A DNA stretch of 64,000 bases from NCBI RefSeq assembly GCF_024298965.1, contig NZ_CP085193.1:5022001-5086000 (forward strand), written 5' to 3'. Source of the DNA: Streptomyces rapamycinicus NRRL 5491. Its GTDB lineage: Bacteria; Actinomycetota; Actinomycetes; Streptomycetales; Streptomycetaceae. The notes below the pieces were generated by a model. It was given only the letters and a program-made list of their open reading frames with translations, was not told the DNA's origin and did not search any database. This document shows positions 49,442 through 57,807 of this stretch, one piece after another. Made by a program: the position numbers and the translations under genes. Each line of letters opens with the position of its first letter. The first letter of the stretch is position 1.

Positions 49442-51016
49442 ATGAACAGTCTCGACTGGGTTGTACTGATCGGCTACTTCGGTGTCATGGTCGGCATCGG
49501 CCTCTGGTCCCACAAGCGTGTGGACAACGTCAGCGACTTCTTCACCGCGGGCGGCAAGATGCCCTGGTGGCTGTCCGGGATCTCGCACCACATGTCCGGC
49601 TACAGCGCCGTGATGTTCACGGGATACGCGGCCATCGCCTACCAATACGGCATCACCTCCTATGTCACCTGGTCCTTCCCCATCGCCATCGGCATCGCGA
49701 TCGGCGCCAACCTCTTCGCGCCGCGCCTGAACCGGGTGCGCAGCAAACTCAGGGTGGCCTCGCCGCTCGAATATCTGAAGAACCGCTACAACCTGCCCAC
49801 ACAGCAGGCGCTGGCCTGGTCCGGGGTGCTGTTGAAGATCGTGGACGTGGGTGCCAAGTGGGCGGCCATCGCCACCCTGCTCTCCATCTTCACCGGTGTC
49901 TCGCTCAACCAGGGCATCCTGATCACGGGCGCGGTCACCGCCGTCTACTGCACCGTCGGCGGGCTGTGGGCCGACGCGCTCACCGAACTCGGCCAGTTCA
50001 TCATCCAGTTCGTGGCGGGCATCTCGATGCTGATCGCCGTACTCCACGAGCTGGACGGCTTCAGCACCTTCTGGACCGTCTGGGACGACCTCCCCGACAC
50101 CCACCACCAGCCGACCGTCGGCCCGTACACCCTGGTCTTCCTGCTCGCGTACCTCTTCATCAAGACCTTCGAGTACAACGGCGGCATGTGGAACCAGGCG
50201 CAGCGCTATATGGCGACCGACAGCGCCCACTCCGCCAAGCGCTCGGCCCGGCTGTCGGCCATCCTGTGGTTCGTCTGGCCGCTGGTGCTGTTCTTCCCCA
50301 TGTGGGTCGCGCCGCTGATCATCAAGACGGACAAGCCCGCCGACTCGTACGCCGAGATGGCCGAACACCTGCTGCCGCACGGTCTGCTGGGCCTGGTGAT
50401 CGTCGGCTTCTTCTCGCACACCATGGCGATGTGCTCCTCGGACGCCAACGCGATCGCGGCCGTGGTGACCCGGGACATCATGCCCGCCATCTTCAAGTCC
50501 GTACGGGAATGGTCCTCCCGCACCGGGCTGCTCGCGGCCCGCTACACCACGCTGCTCTTCCTCGCCCTGTCGATGGCCATCGCCACCCAGGTCAACTCGG
50601 ACTTCTTCGGGGACATCATCACCGTCGTGATCAAGTGGGTCGCCGGGCTCATGGGCCCGATCGCGATCCCGTTGATGCTCGGCATGCTGCACACCTTCCG
50701 CAAGTCGGGTCCGACGGCGGCGCTGACCAGCTGGGCCATGGGTCTGATCGCCTTCTACCTGGTCAATTACCCGATCAACGACGCGATCGACGGAGGCGTG
50801 AACCTGGAGTACCAGATCTCCGTCCCGCTCGCGGTCTCGCTCGTGCTCTTCATCGTCATCGGCTACCTCAAGCCGGAGGACACCCCGGAGCGCGATGCCA
50901 TCCTCGCCTCGCTCAACTCGGATGACGACGGGCCGGGTTCTGCGAGTGCCGCGCTGTCGGTGCCGGAACAGGGCGACACCGACGGCCGCAAGTCGGTCGC
51001 GGGCGCCACTGACTGA
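49442..51016 (+). CDS. Sodium:solute symporter (SSS family)
   Basis: A protein of 524 residues with 13-14 membrane helices. SSS features include VDNVSDFFTAGGKMPWW after the first helix, the GISHHMSGYSAVMF segment of TM1-2, and NGGMWNQAQRYMA in the middle, which recalls the sugar/inositol-type branch. The cytoplasmic tail after residue 480 is polar. GGGAGGGGAC gives ATG 49442. The substrate could be a sugar, polyol or carboxylate. No catabolic operon is attached. The AT-rich upstream region suggests its own promoter. Confidence 0.9.
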   Translation: MNSLDWVVLIGYFGVMVGIGLWSHKRVDNVSDFFTAGGKMPWWLSGISHHMSGYSAVMFTGYAAIAYQYGITSYVTWSFPIAIGIAIGANLFAPRLNRVRSKLRVASPLEYLKNRYNLPTQQALAWSGVLLKIVDVGAKWAAIATLLSIFTGVSLNQGILITGAVTAVYCTVGGLWADALTELGQFIIQFVAGISMLIAVLHELDGFSTFWTVWDDLPDTHHQPTVGPYTLVFLLAYLFIKTFEYNGGMWNQAQRYMATDSAHSAKRSARLSAILWFVWPLVLFFPMWVAPLIIKTDKPADSYAEMAEHLLPHGLLGLVIVGFFSHTMAMCSSDANAIAAVVTRDIMPAIFKSVREWSSRTGLLAARYTTLLFLALSMAIATQVNSDFFGDIITVVIKWVAGLMGPIAIPLMLGMLHTFRKSGPTAALTSWAMGLIAFYLVNYPINDAIDGGVNLEYQISVPLAVSLVLFIVIGYLKPEDTPERDAILASLNSDDDGPGSASAALSVPEQGDTDGRKSVAGATD

Positions 51017-51099
51017 CGCCTTCCGCGCGGCGGCCATGACCCGGGCCGCCGGTCACCACCCTGTGCGGGGTGACCGGCGGCCCGGTTCTGTCTGTTCGT

Positions 51100-51185
51100 C
51101 GGTGCGCGCCGTACATCGGTGCGCACCGTCTATTGGGGCGCGCCGTCTATTGGGGCGCACCCTCCATCGGGGCGCACGGTCTATT
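51100..51185. repeat. Five 17-18-bp tandem repeats
   Basis: Imperfect units of the type GGGGCGCACCGTCTATT, starting near 51100, 51117, 51135, 51152 and 51168. The last one reaches the stop codon of the acetyltransferase gene. Confidence 0.8.
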
Positions 51186-51768
51186 GATGCGCGCGGGCCG
51201 TCAGGTCGCACTGCATGAGGCGGGTGTCGATCCAGCGTCCGTGCTTGTGGCCGACCCCGGCCAGCAGGCCCGCCGGGCGGAAGCCGAAGCGCCGGTGCAG
51301 GGCGGCCGAGGCATCGCTGCCGGAGTCGGCGATGACCGCGACGACCTGCCGTACGCCCGCCTCGGCACAGCGGGTGAGCAGGGCGTCGAGCAGCGCGGCC
51401 CCGAGCCCCCCGCCGGTCCGCCCGGGGGCGAGGTAGATGGCGTCCTCGGCGGTGTGGCGGTAGGCGGGCTTGGGCCGCCAGGGCCCGGCGTAGGCGTATC
51501 CGGCGACCGTGAGGCCGTCATTCCCGGGGGCCGTAAGGCCGCCCTGCACCGGCACTCCGGGGGCCTTACGGCCGTCGTCGACCTCGGCGACCAGGAACGG
51601 CAGCCCCCGGTCGGCCAGCTCCGCGAGCCGCCGCGCCCAGTCCTCGACGGTGGGTGGGGTCTCCTCGAAGGTGACGACGGTCTCCATGACGTAGTGACCG
51701 AAGATCGCGGCGATGGCGTCCAGGTCGGCGTGGGTGGCATCACGTATGACGGCGGTGGAGGCAGGCAC
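51181..51768 (-). CDS. GNAT N-acetyltransferase, phosphinothricin acetyltransferase-like
   Basis: A protein of 195 residues. IRDATHADLDAIAAIFGHYV with VTFEETPPT at the start, GYAYAGPWRPKPAYRHTAEDAIYL in the middle and GLGAALLDALL for CoA binding are those of the Pat/Bar and YncA-type acetyltransferases, which acetylate phosphinothricin, methionine sulfone or similar amines. An extra segment of about 25 residues (DDGRKAPGVPVQGGLTAPG) after VAEV is not family-like, and its DNA contains a 12-bp inverted repeat (GGCCGTAAGGCC/GGCCTTACGGCC). GTG 51768 is the start. Confidence 0.85.
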   Translation of the reverse strand: MPASTAVIRDATHADLDAIAAIFGHYVMETVVTFEETPPTVEDWARRLAELADRGLPFLVAEVDDGRKAPGVPVQGGLTAPGNDGLTVAGYAYAGPWRPKPAYRHTAEDAIYLAPGRTGGGLGAALLDALLTRCAEAGVRQVVAVIADSGSDASAALHRRFGFRPAGLLAGVGHKHGRWIDTRLMQCDLTARAHQ

Positions 51769-52014
51769 CGGGCCACCTTACGGCCGACAGTTCCCGGCGG
51801 GGCGGAAGCGGAACGCGGGGATGGGGTGGCGATGAGGAGATCCCTCCTGTCCAGGCAACCTTTTGCTCACCTGCGGTTCGCATCCGGAACGTACTATGGT
51901 CGGCCGTCCGAGCCCGCCCGCCACCGAACGCACCAACCGCACCGACCGCACCACCCGGACCCGACTCGCCCCGCCCCCACCGAGCCGCCGTCCTCAGGGA
52001 CCCCTGGAGCCCCC

Positions 52015-53427
52015 GTGACCGCCACCCAGACGATCACCGACTCCCGGATCCACCGGGTCCGCGCCCTCGTACTGCGCCGACCGGTCCTGTGCGCGGCGGT
52101 CTTCTGCCTGCTCTCCTTCACCGGGTTCTGGATCGCGCAGCGTGCCGCCCAGGTGTCGATGGTCGATCTGCTGGTCTATCGCGCCGAGGGATGGACCGTA
52201 CGCGATGCGATGGATCTGTACGACATGCGGGCGACTGAGCACAATCTCCCCAATACCTATCCACCGTTCGCGGCCCTGCTCTTCACCCCGCTGACCGTGC
52301 TGAGCACAGGCGTCCTGCGGACCTTCGGGACGGCCGTCAATCTCGTCCTGATGGTCGCCGTGGCCCATCTGTCGCTGCGGCTGGTCGGACTGCCCGCGCG
52401 GGTGCCGCGACCGGCCGCCGTCCTGGCCCTGGCCGCCGTCGGGGTGTGGTGCGAGCCGGTGTGGACGACCCTGCGCTACGGGCAGATCAATCTGCTGGTC
52501 ACGGCGCTGGTGCTATGGGATCTGACCCGCCGGGCCGGCCACCGCTGGGCGGGGGTCGGGACGGGCATCGCCACCGGGATCAAGCTCACCCCGGGGCTCT
52601 TCGTGGTCTTCCTGGGGCTCGCCGGGCTCCTCCTCGGCCTCCGGCGGCTGCGGGCGGCCCGAGGGCGCGCCGGGCCCGGAGGCGGTCCGCCGCCACGGCG
52701 TCTCCCGAACGACCATCTGCGGCGCGCGGCCGTCGCGACCGCCGCCTTCGTCCTTACGGTCGCGTTCTCGGCCCTGGCGCTGCCGCATGACTCCCGGCGC
52801 TTCTGGACCGAGGTCGTCTTCGCGACCGACCGCCCCGGCGATGTCGAGGGCGCGGGCAACCAGAATCTCAAGGGCGCCCTCGCCCGTGTGCTGCACACCC
52901 CCGACCCGGGTATGTGGTGGCTCGCGGCGGCCGCGCTGGTCGGCTTGGTGGGCCTGGCCACGGCGGTGGCCGCCCAGCTGACCGACGACGGCCACCTGCC
53001 GAACGCCCGCGCCTGGGCCGCCCTGACCTGCGCGGTGACCGCCCTCATGGTCAGCCCGGTCTCCTGGTCGCACCACTGGGTGTGGGCCGTCCCGATGGTC
53101 CCGCTGCTCGCGGTGGAGGCGGTGCGGCGGCGCACGGCGGCCTGGACGGCCTGGACGGTGGTGACCGGGCTGCTGTTCTGCTCCTTCATGGTCTGGTACG
53201 CGCCCCACAGTCGGCCGGCCCGGGTGGAGCTCCACCAGAACCCCGCCCAGATGCTGCTCACCGCCGTCTATCCGCTGCTCGGCGTCGCCTTCCTGGGCGT
53301 GGCCGGGTATCTGACCGTGCGCGCCGTAAGGCGTCCATGGCGTCCCTGGGAGGGCATCGGGACCCTGGGACGGCAGCGGACGGACGCGGCGCGGCGGCGG
53401 CCGGAGCGGACCTACGCGCGCGGGTAG
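52015..53427 (+). CDS. GT87-family membrane glycosyltransferase
   Basis: A protein of 470 residues with about ten membrane helices, of the DUF2029/GT87 type. The first outside loop has the acidic residue in MVDLLVYRAEGWTV followed by LYD, NTYPPFAALLFTPL, LRYGQINLLV and IKLTPGLFVV, all hallmarks of polyprenol-phosphate-mannose-dependent alpha-mannosyltransferases. They extend cell-envelope glycolipids or glycoproteins on the outer face. GTG 52015 has GGAG six bases upstream; longer in-frame readings are non-coding. Its 3' end overlaps the converging ADP-ribosylglycohydrolase gene by 16 bases. Confidence 0.88.
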   Translation: MTATQTITDSRIHRVRALVLRRPVLCAAVFCLLSFTGFWIAQRAAQVSMVDLLVYRAEGWTVRDAMDLYDMRATEHNLPNTYPPFAALLFTPLTVLSTGVLRTFGTAVNLVLMVAVAHLSLRLVGLPARVPRPAAVLALAAVGVWCEPVWTTLRYGQINLLVTALVLWDLTRRAGHRWAGVGTGIATGIKLTPGLFVVFLGLAGLLLGLRRLRAARGRAGPGGGPPPRRLPNDHLRRAAVATAAFVLTVAFSALALPHDSRRFWTEVVFATDRPGDVEGAGNQNLKGALARVLHTPDPGMWWLAAAALVGLVGLATAVAAQLTDDGHLPNARAWAALTCAVTALMVSPVSWSHHWVWAVPMVPLLAVEAVRRRTAAWTAWTVVTGLLFCSFMVWYAPHSRPARVELHQNPAQMLLTAVYPLLGVAFLGVAGYLTVRAVRRPWRPWEGIGTLGRQRTDAARRRPERTYARG

Positions 53428-54536
53428 CGGGTGAGCCAGGCCGGGGAGGAGCTGCCGGGGCCGTGCAGGGCCGGGCCCTGGGTCATCTCCATGGCGAAGT
53501 CGTCGGCCAGTTCCAGGATCGTGCCGCGCCCCTCGACTTCCGCCAGCCAGGCGGGCGGCAGCGCCGTCTCACCGTGCAGCGCGCCCAGCAGATTGCCGCA
53601 GACGGCCGCCGTGGAGTCGCTGTCCCCGCCGTGGTTGACCGCGAGCAGCAGCCCATGACGGACGTCCTCGGCGACCAGTGCGCAGTACAGGCCCATCGCC
53701 AGCGCCTCCTCACCGGTCCAGCCCTCGCCGAGCGAGGCGACGCGGTCGGGGGTCGGCAGGCCCTGCCGTACGGCGCCGAGGGCGTGCCGCAGCGCGTTCG
53801 TGGTCTCGTCGTGGCCGGGGCGGGTGGCCAGATGGGCGAGGGCGCGCTGGACGGCTCCGTCCAGCGCCTCGCCGCGCGCCAGGCCGTGCACGATGAGGGC
53901 GAAGGCACCGGCCGAGAGGTAGCCGGTGGGGTGGCCGTGGGTCTGGGCGGCGCACTCGATGGCCAGTTGGAAGACCAGCTGCGGCTCCCAGCCCACCAGC
54001 AGTCCGAAGGGCGCGGAGCGCATCACGGCGCCGCATCCCTTGGAGTCGGGGTTCTTGGGCCGCTCCAGGGTGCCCATGGTCTCGTCGGCGAGCCCGGTGA
54101 TACAGGCCCGGCCCGGGGACCGCTGGGCGTACAGCCACTCCTCGCGGGCCAGCCAGCCGGCGTCCTTACGGCGCTCATCGGGGCCCCAGTCGCGCTGGGT
54201 GGAGTACCAGCGGCGGTGGGCGGAGTGGATGTCGGTGGGCGGGTGCCAGGCCCCGGTGTCGCGGCGCACCTGCGCCCGTATCAGTCCATCCACGGTGAAC
54301 AGCGTCATCTGGGTGTCGTCGGTGACCCGTCCGCGGCCGCCATAGGCGGGCAGGAAGTCCGTCACGCCCTCGGGTCCGTGTGCCGCCCTGATCTCGTCCA
54401 GGGAGGCGAACTCCACGGCCGCCCCCAGCGCGTCCCCGATGGCCCCGCCGAGCAGACAGCCGCGCACCCGGCTGCGGAAGTCCTGCTGTTCGGCGCGGCC
54501 CCATACGCCGGTCGCTGCGCTGGCGGTTGCGGTCAC
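53412..54536 (-). CDS. ADP-ribosylglycohydrolase family protein
   Basis: A protein of 374 residues. The dinuclear-metal hydrolase motifs are GCLLGGAIGDALGAAVEF near the start, RVTDDTQMTLF (TDDT) and NHGGDSDSTAAVCG (DSD) near residue 300. Such enzymes remove ADP-ribose from proteins or DNA (DraG/ARH type) or process ADP-ribosylated metabolites. No ADP-ribosyltransferase is nearby. It begins at GTG 54536 and ends 16 bases inside the converging GT87 gene, so the two transcripts overlap. Confidence 0.92.
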   Translation of the reverse strand: MTATASAATGVWGRAEQQDFRSRVRGCLLGGAIGDALGAAVEFASLDEIRAAHGPEGVTDFLPAYGGRGRVTDDTQMTLFTVDGLIRAQVRRDTGAWHPPTDIHSAHRRWYSTQRDWGPDERRKDAGWLAREEWLYAQRSPGRACITGLADETMGTLERPKNPDSKGCGAVMRSAPFGLLVGWEPQLVFQLAIECAAQTHGHPTGYLSAGAFALIVHGLARGEALDGAVQRALAHLATRPGHDETTNALRHALGAVRQGLPTPDRVASLGEGWTGEEALAMGLYCALVAEDVRHGLLLAVNHGGDSDSTAAVCGNLLGALHGETALPPAWLAEVEGRGTILELADDFAMEMTQGPALHGPGSSSPAWLTRYPRA

Positions 54537-54720
54537 GACCTATGCCTCTTTTCTTCGCTGCGTGAATGGCCCTGAACTGTCTTCGAACTGTAATGGACAC
54601 CTAATGATCGCCTCTTGGCCGCCGCGGATTGTGAAGGCGTCATCACGGAGAAGACGACGGACGGTCGCATTCCGAGAATGCGAATTCCCTCACCGAATGT
54701 CGGCCGCGCGCCGAAAGCCC

Positions 54721-57700
54721 TTATCCGAGCGCCGTCCGGCCGGGCTCCAGACTCGCCAGGAGCTCGGCGAGCGGCGCGCGGAGGGCAGCGAGCGGGGTGG
54801 GGTCGGCCCCGGGTATCCGGGCGAGCTCGTCCAGTGCGCGCAGGGCGACGTCGACGATCTGCCAGTACGGCCGGGCGGCGGGCAGCTCCGCCACGAGACG
54901 CTCCGCCCCGGCCCCGTCCCCGAGGGCGGCCCTGCTGATGATCGGAGCGGCCGCCCGGGCCGCTGCGTCCCAGTGGCTGTCGTGCTCCTCCAGGAGCGCT
55001 TCGAAAGCGGCCCACGGCCCACGCGCCTCGACGAGACCGGCCGCGTGGCTCACCAGCATCGCGTGCTCGAAGGCGATGTCGAGGTCCTGGCCGTCCAGGG
55101 CCGCCGCCCGTTCGATGTCCGTGGCGGCCTCGGCGTACCGGCCCGCCAGGCGGTGGCACCTGGCCCTGGACTCCAGCGCGAGCAGGCCGTCGGGGCCGAT
55201 CTCGAGCGACCGGTCCAGATCGGCGAGGGCGGCCCCGTCGTCGCCCAGGCGCAGCCGCAGGGCACCCCGGTTCGCCAGCACCCACGCGTCGTCGGGAGAG
55301 GCGGAGGCGGCGGTGTCGAAATCCGCCAGGGCTTCGCCGAGCAGACCGATGTGCTCATACGTCTGCCCCCGGCGGACCAGCGCGAAGACATACGACGGCT
55401 CGATCTCGATGGCCCGCCCGAAGTCCGCCAGCGCCTCCTGGAAGCGGTCCGTCATCCGGTGTGCCTCACCGCGCTCGGCGAGCACGGCCTGGTCCTCGGG
55501 CCGGGCCGCCAGGCACTGGTCGGCCGCGTCGATCGCCTCCTCGTAACGCGCCAGGTTGCGGAGGGCGTGGACGTGCCCGAACGCGGCGTAGTCGGCACCG
55601 AGTTCGAGGGCCCGTTCACAGTCCGCGAGCGCCTCCTCGTCCCGCCCCAGAAAGCGGTAGGTCCCGGCCCGCTCCGCGTAGATCCAGGACCATTCGGGAG
55701 TGATCTCCACCGCCCGCGCGAAATCCGCCAGCGCTTTCTCGTAGTCCTCCATGGCGTGGTGGACCTGAGCGCGGGTCCCCACCGTCCATGCGCTCTCGTG
55801 CAGGTCGAAGGAGCGATTGAGGTCCGCCAGGCTTTCCTCGTACCGTCCGAGAAGGCGATACGTCTCGCCGCGCCGGGCGAGCGGCCAGGGAAAGTCGGGA
55901 TCCAGTGCCACGGCGCGGTCGAAGCTCTCCAGCGCCTGCTCGTAGAGCTCCCTGTCGAGGTGCACGCTCCCCCGGGCGGCAAGAGCACGCACACAGTCGG
56001 CGTCCAGCTCCAGCGCTCGCTCCGCGTCCGCCAGCGCCCCTTCCAGCTCGTTCATGTCCGCGCGGACCATGCCGCGGAGCCCGAGCGCCATGGACACGGC
56101 CCGCTGGTCCGACCCGACCTCGTCCAGCAGCCGCGTCGCGTTGTCGACCAGGTCGCCCCTCGTGGACTCCGCGAGAAGCCGGTCGCCCCAGGCGGCCACG
56201 GACCCGCTGCCGGAATCCCGGCCCGCCTCCACGAGCATCTGCCTCCAGCGGTGCTCCCACGACACCGACGCGTAGTCGATATACGCGCACACATACGCGC
56301 GCAGCTCCTCGCGCAGGGCCTCCTCCGGAGTCGCGCACAGCCGGTGGTAAGCCTCCTCGAGCCGATAGTCCAGCCACCGCTCGTGCTCCCACTTCTCGTC
56401 GCCCTCCAGCGTCTCCTCGATCTGCCGCTGCCATCGCGCGAACGCCTCGGCCAGCCGGAGGTGACGGGCGCTCCACGCCTGCGGGGACTGGTTGCGCTGG
56501 AGCCGCAGCATGGCGGTGCGGACGACCTGGTGGTAGCCGCAGCGGCCGGAGCCGTCGGCCACGAACGGGAGCGAGCGGAGCCAGCCGTAGAGGTCGGCCG
56601 CCTCCTCATCCACCGCGGCCGCGAACACGTCCTCGTCCAGGCGCCGGGGCAGGGCCGCGGCCAGGGCGGCCGAGCGGTGGGTCTCGTCGCTCACCCACTT
56701 CAGGAAGCGCTCCACGGCGGTGCCGGAGGGGTCGCCGACGGCCTCGGGGGTGGTGGGCCGCGCCTCGGCCAGCATGGACACCAGTACCGGCAGCCCTCCG
56801 GTGAGCCGGAGGACGACCTCGATCACCTGCTCGTCGTCCACGCCCTTGGACGTCAGGAGCTGCCGGGCCTCCGCCTCCGTGAAGGGCACCAGGGGGAGGT
56901 CGGCGACGAGGTCGGCGTAGTCGGCCCAGCAGCGCGGGGCGAGCATGCCCTGTCCGGCCAGCGTCACCACCGCGTTGGCCGGGAGCGAGCCGTAGCGGCC
57001 CTCGAACATCACATCGCGCAGCCACAGGTCGAGCAGCGGACCAGTGCGCTCATAGGTGTCGAAGAACCACACCATCCAGGGCACGGACGCGGCCACCTCG
57101 CCCACGTCCTTCAGGAACGCGGGGGTGAGGGCGTCCAGAGGGGACATCACCAGGTCCACGTCGTCATGGCTGCGGAGGCGGGCACTGAGCTTGGCCCGCG
57201 CCCGGTCGGCGGCCTGGGCGACCCGGTCCGGCTCCGCCGCCCCGGCGAGCGCCCCGACGCCCGGCACCATGCCGAGCCCGATCAGCCCCGCCCGGGCGAC
57301 GAACGCGCTCGACGCGGACGGCCGGGGCTCCCCCGCCGCCCCCTCCGAAGGCTGCGGCGCGGGCTGCTGCGCCGCCGCATCGGCCTCGTGGCGCCGCTGC
57401 CGGTAGGTCGCCAGCAGCTTGTCGAAGGACTTCAGCGGATGGCCCGCTTGCGCGAACTGGGCGCTGATGGCCGCCATCACCTCGGGGACGCTGTTCACCG
57501 ACTCGTCCACCGAGGCGGTGAGCGCCCGGTGCTCCCGCGCGGTGTTCTCGAGCTGCCGCAGCAGCGTCGTCTTGCCCACCCCGGCGTCGCCGCGCACATG
57601 GAACAGGAAGTGGTGCGCGGCGTCCTCGGGCGGCACGGTGAAGTTCTCCCGGAACGCGGCCAGCTCCTGCCGCCGCCCCACGAACCGGCGCCGCTGCCGG

Positions 57701-57735
57701 ATCAGCTCCCGAATCGTCGGACGCCGCTCTGCCAT
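54721..57735 (-). CDS. STAND-like NTPase with C-terminal TPR array
   Basis: A protein of 1004 residues. The N-terminal signalling-type P-loop domain has RRRFVGRRQELAAFRENF, Walker A GDAGVGKTTLL (residues 49-59), a Walker-B-like MVWFFDTYE and LTGGLPVLVSML (GLP sensor motif). The middle is helical. From about residue 530 to 890 there are eleven or so TPRs (for example, ALADFARAVEITPEWSWIYAERAGTYR, in part). This is the STAND plan: NTPase switch plus repeat sensor, as in AfsR/regulatory and bacterial defence NTPases. No effector domain is recognisable at either end. AAGGGG precedes ATG 57735. It could be a stress or anti-phage switch, but this is inference. Confidence 0.85.
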   Translation of the reverse strand: MAERRPTIRELIRQRRRFVGRRQELAAFRENFTVPPEDAAHHFLFHVRGDAGVGKTTLLRQLENTAREHRALTASVDESVNSVPEVMAAISAQFAQAGHPLKSFDKLLATYRQRRHEADAAAQQPAPQPSEGAAGEPRPSASSAFVARAGLIGLGMVPGVGALAGAAEPDRVAQAADRARAKLSARLRSHDDVDLVMSPLDALTPAFLKDVGEVAASVPWMVWFFDTYERTGPLLDLWLRDVMFEGRYGSLPANAVVTLAGQGMLAPRCWADYADLVADLPLVPFTEAEARQLLTSKGVDDEQVIEVVLRLTGGLPVLVSMLAEARPTTPEAVGDPSGTAVERFLKWVSDETHRSAALAAALPRRLDEDVFAAAVDEEAADLYGWLRSLPFVADGSGRCGYHQVVRTAMLRLQRNQSPQAWSARHLRLAEAFARWQRQIEETLEGDEKWEHERWLDYRLEEAYHRLCATPEEALREELRAYVCAYIDYASVSWEHRWRQMLVEAGRDSGSGSVAAWGDRLLAESTRGDLVDNATRLLDEVGSDQRAVSMALGLRGMVRADMNELEGALADAERALELDADCVRALAARGSVHLDRELYEQALESFDRAVALDPDFPWPLARRGETYRLLGRYEESLADLNRSFDLHESAWTVGTRAQVHHAMEDYEKALADFARAVEITPEWSWIYAERAGTYRFLGRDEEALADCERALELGADYAAFGHVHALRNLARYEEAIDAADQCLAARPEDQAVLAERGEAHRMTDRFQEALADFGRAIEIEPSYVFALVRRGQTYEHIGLLGEALADFDTAASASPDDAWVLANRGALRLRLGDDGAALADLDRSLEIGPDGLLALESRARCHRLAGRYAEAATDIERAAALDGQDLDIAFEHAMLVSHAAGLVEARGPWAAFEALLEEHDSHWDAAARAAAPIISRAALGDGAGAERLVAELPAARPYWQIVDVALRALDELARIPGADPTPLAALRAPLAELLASLEPGRTALG

Positions 57736-57807
57736 GGGTGCCCCTTCCCCCGCTTCCCCTGGCAGCGTATCCACGCGGCGCGCCCGCGAACCGTGCGGCG
57801 GGGTCAG

